Assembly (NCBI GenBank): GCA_038380795.1
Contig: CM076279.1
Span: 2,123,001 to 2,187,000, forward strand
Source: Pyrocephalus nanus
Lineage: Eukaryota; Chordata; Aves; Passeriformes; Tyrannidae
Reading direction: 5' to 3'
Length of the DNA stretch: 64,000 nt
The first letter of the stretch is position 1, and each line of letters opens with the position of its first letter. Position numbers and translations under genes: made by a program. Shown one piece after another: positions 60,669 to 64,000 of this stretch. The notes beneath the pieces are model-generated. The model had not been told where the DNA came from. It was given only the letters and a program-made list of their open reading frames with translations, and did no database searches.

Positions 60669-62214
60669 ATTCCTTTCTTTACCATACTGGCATATTTTCC
60701 ATGTTGCCTGTAAATTAATATCGAAATGATTCACAAATGTGTTCAACAGTCTGAAGAAAAATCATCACTGGGACAAGAGAAAAAAGAAGGGCTAGAAACA
60801 AATAATAGATAATTTTTAAATAAATAATTGCTCACTGTGTGAACAGTTGTTTCATCTCATCCATTTCAAACACCTTCGCTAGGCACTGTGGCACAGGACA
60901 GTTTTAAGATAGGATTTTTTTTCCCCTCCATAAAAATTGGTTTAGAATTTGGTAGATTCAGAGTAACATTTTTTCTTTTCTCCCTCTGTTGTTTTTGCTG
61001 CCATGTATTTCTCAATGAATATTAAGGAAAGGGAGAGGGGGGAAATCAAACTGTGGGTTCTCTTTTGTAGAAAGTTGTTGTTTCCTATGTGAGTTTTCCA
61101 TGGAATTAGTTTGGGAAAAATGTAGAGTGCCCCAAAATGAGATAATGACAGGGTTTGGTGTTTATCAAAACCCTTTTTTCTCCCTGTCATCAAACTGCAA
61201 ATGTCCTGTAAATGTCACCAGTTTTACCTTTTTTTTAATCAAAATGTTTCCTTGAGAGCTCTCAGTGTAACTGTACTTGAGGGCAACGTAATCATGAGGT
61301 TAATCATAAAAGTAACCTCATCTCTCACCTGTGTTGGATTATTTCCCTTCTCTTCTATTTTGCCTTTCTGCCATTTTTCAAACCCTAAATTTATGTGCTT
61401 TACACACTTTGTCCTTTGAAACTTGATTTCACAGTCAGAAATTACTTTTTTTTCTTTCTTTCTTTCTTTCCCCCTGGAAAATAGAGTGTTTCATGTTTTT
61501 CTCTTTTTACTGTGGGTGAAAGCTTTAAGTGGTGTAAATCAGCACAGTTCCACTTCACAACAGTGCAGATCACCTATAGAATTCAGCATTTTTTCACCAA
61601 TTATCAGAAGTTATGAGCATTTCCGAATCTCCTTTATTCCATGGATAAACCCAGGGTTTCTGTGTGTAACTCCCAGGGTGATAATAGCAGGGAGCAGTTT
61701 TACTGCACACACAGAACTTTTCCTCAGGCCAAGAAAAGCAGCCACAGCATTTCATCCACTCCCAGCAAGATTTAAGCAGGATTTAAAAAATAAATAAATA
61801 AAAAATCCTAATTGATGGGGACAGAAAGTGGTGGGAGAAGAGAAGCTGAAGCATGAAAATGAACAATATGAAGCACTCTCAGAAATCACCCCAAGCAGTT
61901 TGTCCTCTATTTTAAATGTTTCTGAGTTCTTTCAAATTAAACATTCGATTAAATGATCATATTTTCACTTTTTTTTTTCCCCCTACAGCCATATGGGTGA
62001 AAAATCAGAGGATGAAAAATAGAAACATGAATATTTTATCTGTGCATGACTCCTGCTGACTTTTCAAAATGCAGTTTCGTGGCTGCTGCAGGGCAGAACA
62101 GCAGCAAAGTCACTCCTGAGAGCATCCTTATCCAGGAGGGCTCATCATTAATAATGGGATTGAGGGATCTTACATTTGCAGAGGAACCATCCTGAAAAAA
62201 AAACACCCTGGGAA

Positions 62215-62333
62215 TGTTCTAGGCCAGGCTGGAGAGACCTGGTGGAGTGGAAGGTGTCCCTGCCTGTGGATGGGTGTTGGGCCTAAATGATTTTTAAGTT
62301 CCCTCTATCCCAAACCATTCTATGATTCTATAA
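62215..62333 (+). mobile_element. Short CR1 3' end
   Basis: Sense remnant: CTAGGCCAGGCTGGAGAGAC, GGTGGAGTGGAAGGTGTCCC, then CCAAACCATTCTATGATTCT at its end. Confidence 0.92.
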
Positions 62334-64000
62334 AAATGAGCCTTATTCTGGAGAGTAGAGGACAACAAAAGGAAGGTTTGGGGGATAGGAAGACACAGTC
62401 ATTCATGGAAAACATCAGGTTGTTCCTCACAGTCTGTCCTGGGTGAGCCAGGGCTCACCTTTGCTGTTTGTCCCCTCCTTCACGTGCCTGGATTGGCCTC
62501 CAGGAGGGTTTTTAAGGACTGCTCACTATTTTCCAATGAAACCCAACAGTGCTGGGAACTGAAAGGGAAAGAAGAAAAGATCCAACAGTGCTTGTTTTTA
62601 AAAACACAATCTGTGTGTTAGAAAGCTGAAAGTCTCAGCATAAACACCCACAGAACTGAGCTCTTCAGTGTCCTATCTGGTGAACTCCAATGTGAAACTT
62701 CAGAGAGCTGGTTGTTGATTAAAAGAACTCTAAATTTGAAGACATGACAGTGTTTTAATGATCCTTTTTGATGGACATACTGACCATGGCAGGTGTTTCC
62801 CAGCCTGGAACAGGATTGGAGGTGAGTTCTCAGCCCTTTTAAAATGAAGTCAGTGGTGGTCCAGGAAGGTGCACGAGGGAATTATTGACTCCTGTTAAAA
62901 CCCTGGGATTTGCTGATCCTGATCAATGGATGTTGTGGCTCCCAACCTGGCCTTCCTCTGGGCTTACCTCTTGTTAAATGTGGTGTATGAGCCTGCTGGA
63001 GACCAAAACTCATCCAGTGGATGTTTCTAAGTCTATAGGAAGACACCACATGTCCATAAAGATTCTCAAGGTTGTCTGTCCAAAAGAAAGCAAACGAGCT
63101 GGTTTACATAAGCGTGCCTCTTCCTGAAAGGCTGAGCTATTTTAACAGTGCATTCCACCAAAATGAATAATATTTGGCTTTTGGAGGCAGATTTTTCTGT
63201 GGTTACAACCTCTTTTGCACATCATAAATGTCCAACCCCATCCTCTTGCTTTTCTTTCATTAAAAAGAACAACAACCAACCTTTAAAAATACCGTATTTG
63301 TCATGTGCTCGCCTGGGCTTCAGCTGGTGTGATTTACGTGTCTGTCCTCAGGGTAAACACACTCATTGAGGAAAATTATCAAGCTCATTAGACTGTGGAA
63401 AGGAAGTTTTTTGGGTCAGGGTGGGTCATGGCAGAGGGTGCTGCAGAGCTCCTTGGAGCTGGCTGTGCTGAAGGGTGAGCTGGGTGATGAGCCCAAGCCA
63501 GGAGATGGAAAACCTCCAGCCCTTGCAGGTGATCTGTGCATCTCAGCACCTCAACAACAAGCTAAGATGACAGCAAAGCCCTCCTGCCTTCACCTGGGAG
63601 GTGTCATGGCCATGTTCTGCTGCCAGGATGGCTAAAACCAGACTCCTAAATCCCCAGTCCTCCCACGGTTTTCACTGTGGGTGACATCAGCCATTTGTGG
63701 CTCTGATTTCCACTCCCAGCCTGGCTGGGCATTAACACCTCTCATTATTTAACCAGGTTCTGTTCTCAGTTCCACTGGCTGATTTTAAAAACAAACAAGT
63801 AGCACTGAAAGAATCTGGCCCAGCATAAATAGACTTGTCCCTTAACTTAATAATGACAATCTTCAGCTGGTGCAGATCTCTCCAGTTCTGTTTAAGACCC
63901 TGGAGGTGTCCCTCCTTACACAAGCAAATGATCAGATCCAAAAGGAGCAGGATTTCTTGGAAGAAGGGGGAAACTATTTGAGGAAGGAGTAAACGGCCCT

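Larger units (their letters stand above)
50116..64000. other. Gene-free stretch to the right edge
   Basis: Contains the 21-bp triplet repeat at 57.3 kb and three small CR1 remnants. It also has short A/T-rich simple repeats near 51150, 53720 and 61790 and otherwise unique sequence. In mammals the next upstream gene on this side is MAP2K6, but nothing resembling a kinase exon was recognised. Confidence 0.5.

Overview
The window looks like bird nuclear DNA. Its only recognisable dispersed repeats are short, 5'-truncated CR1 non-LTR retrotransposon fragments, at least thirteen of them in both orientations. Repeat density is low, and the one clear gene is a vertebrate inward-rectifier potassium channel. 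CR1 also occurs in other sauropsids, so bird is an inference from the overall picture. I cannot name a species.

The only protein-coding gene I can support is KCNJ16 (Kir5.1), on the minus strand, with an intact single coding exon at 14704-15993. A splice acceptor lies 69 bases upstream of the start codon, so the remaining 5' exons and the promoter must lie at higher coordinates. I could not place them from sequence alone. In mammals KCNJ2 lies downstream of KCNJ16 in the same orientation, which would put it to the left here. No KCNJ2-like reading frame is present, so its coding exon must be beyond position 1, or the gene order differs.

Layout: 1-10150 is gene-free DNA with one CR1 copy. At 10150-10440 there is a compact CpG-rich block holding a CTCF-like consensus and an 11-unit G-rich hexamer repeat, followed directly by a CR1 copy. 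10790-14703 is flanking DNA that may include a long KCNJ16 3' UTR. 14704-16062 is the KCNJ16 coding exon. 16063-64000 is a 48-kb stretch without recognisable coding sequence: presumably the 5' intron(s) of KCNJ16 and then intergenic DNA. It carries eleven CR1 fragments, microsatellites, long A/T homopolymers, two further CpG-richer patches (about 27.0-27.55 kb and 39.2-39.48 kb) and AT-rich sequence.

I found no tRNA, rRNA, CRISPR, virus-like gene or novel multi-gene system. The most interesting observations concern the channel. It has an aspartate at the M2 rectification-controller position, where mammalian Kir5.1 has asparagine. It has a serine directly after the GYG filter, where most Kir channels have an aromatic residue. 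Two short upstream ORFs also lie in the leader of the coding exon.
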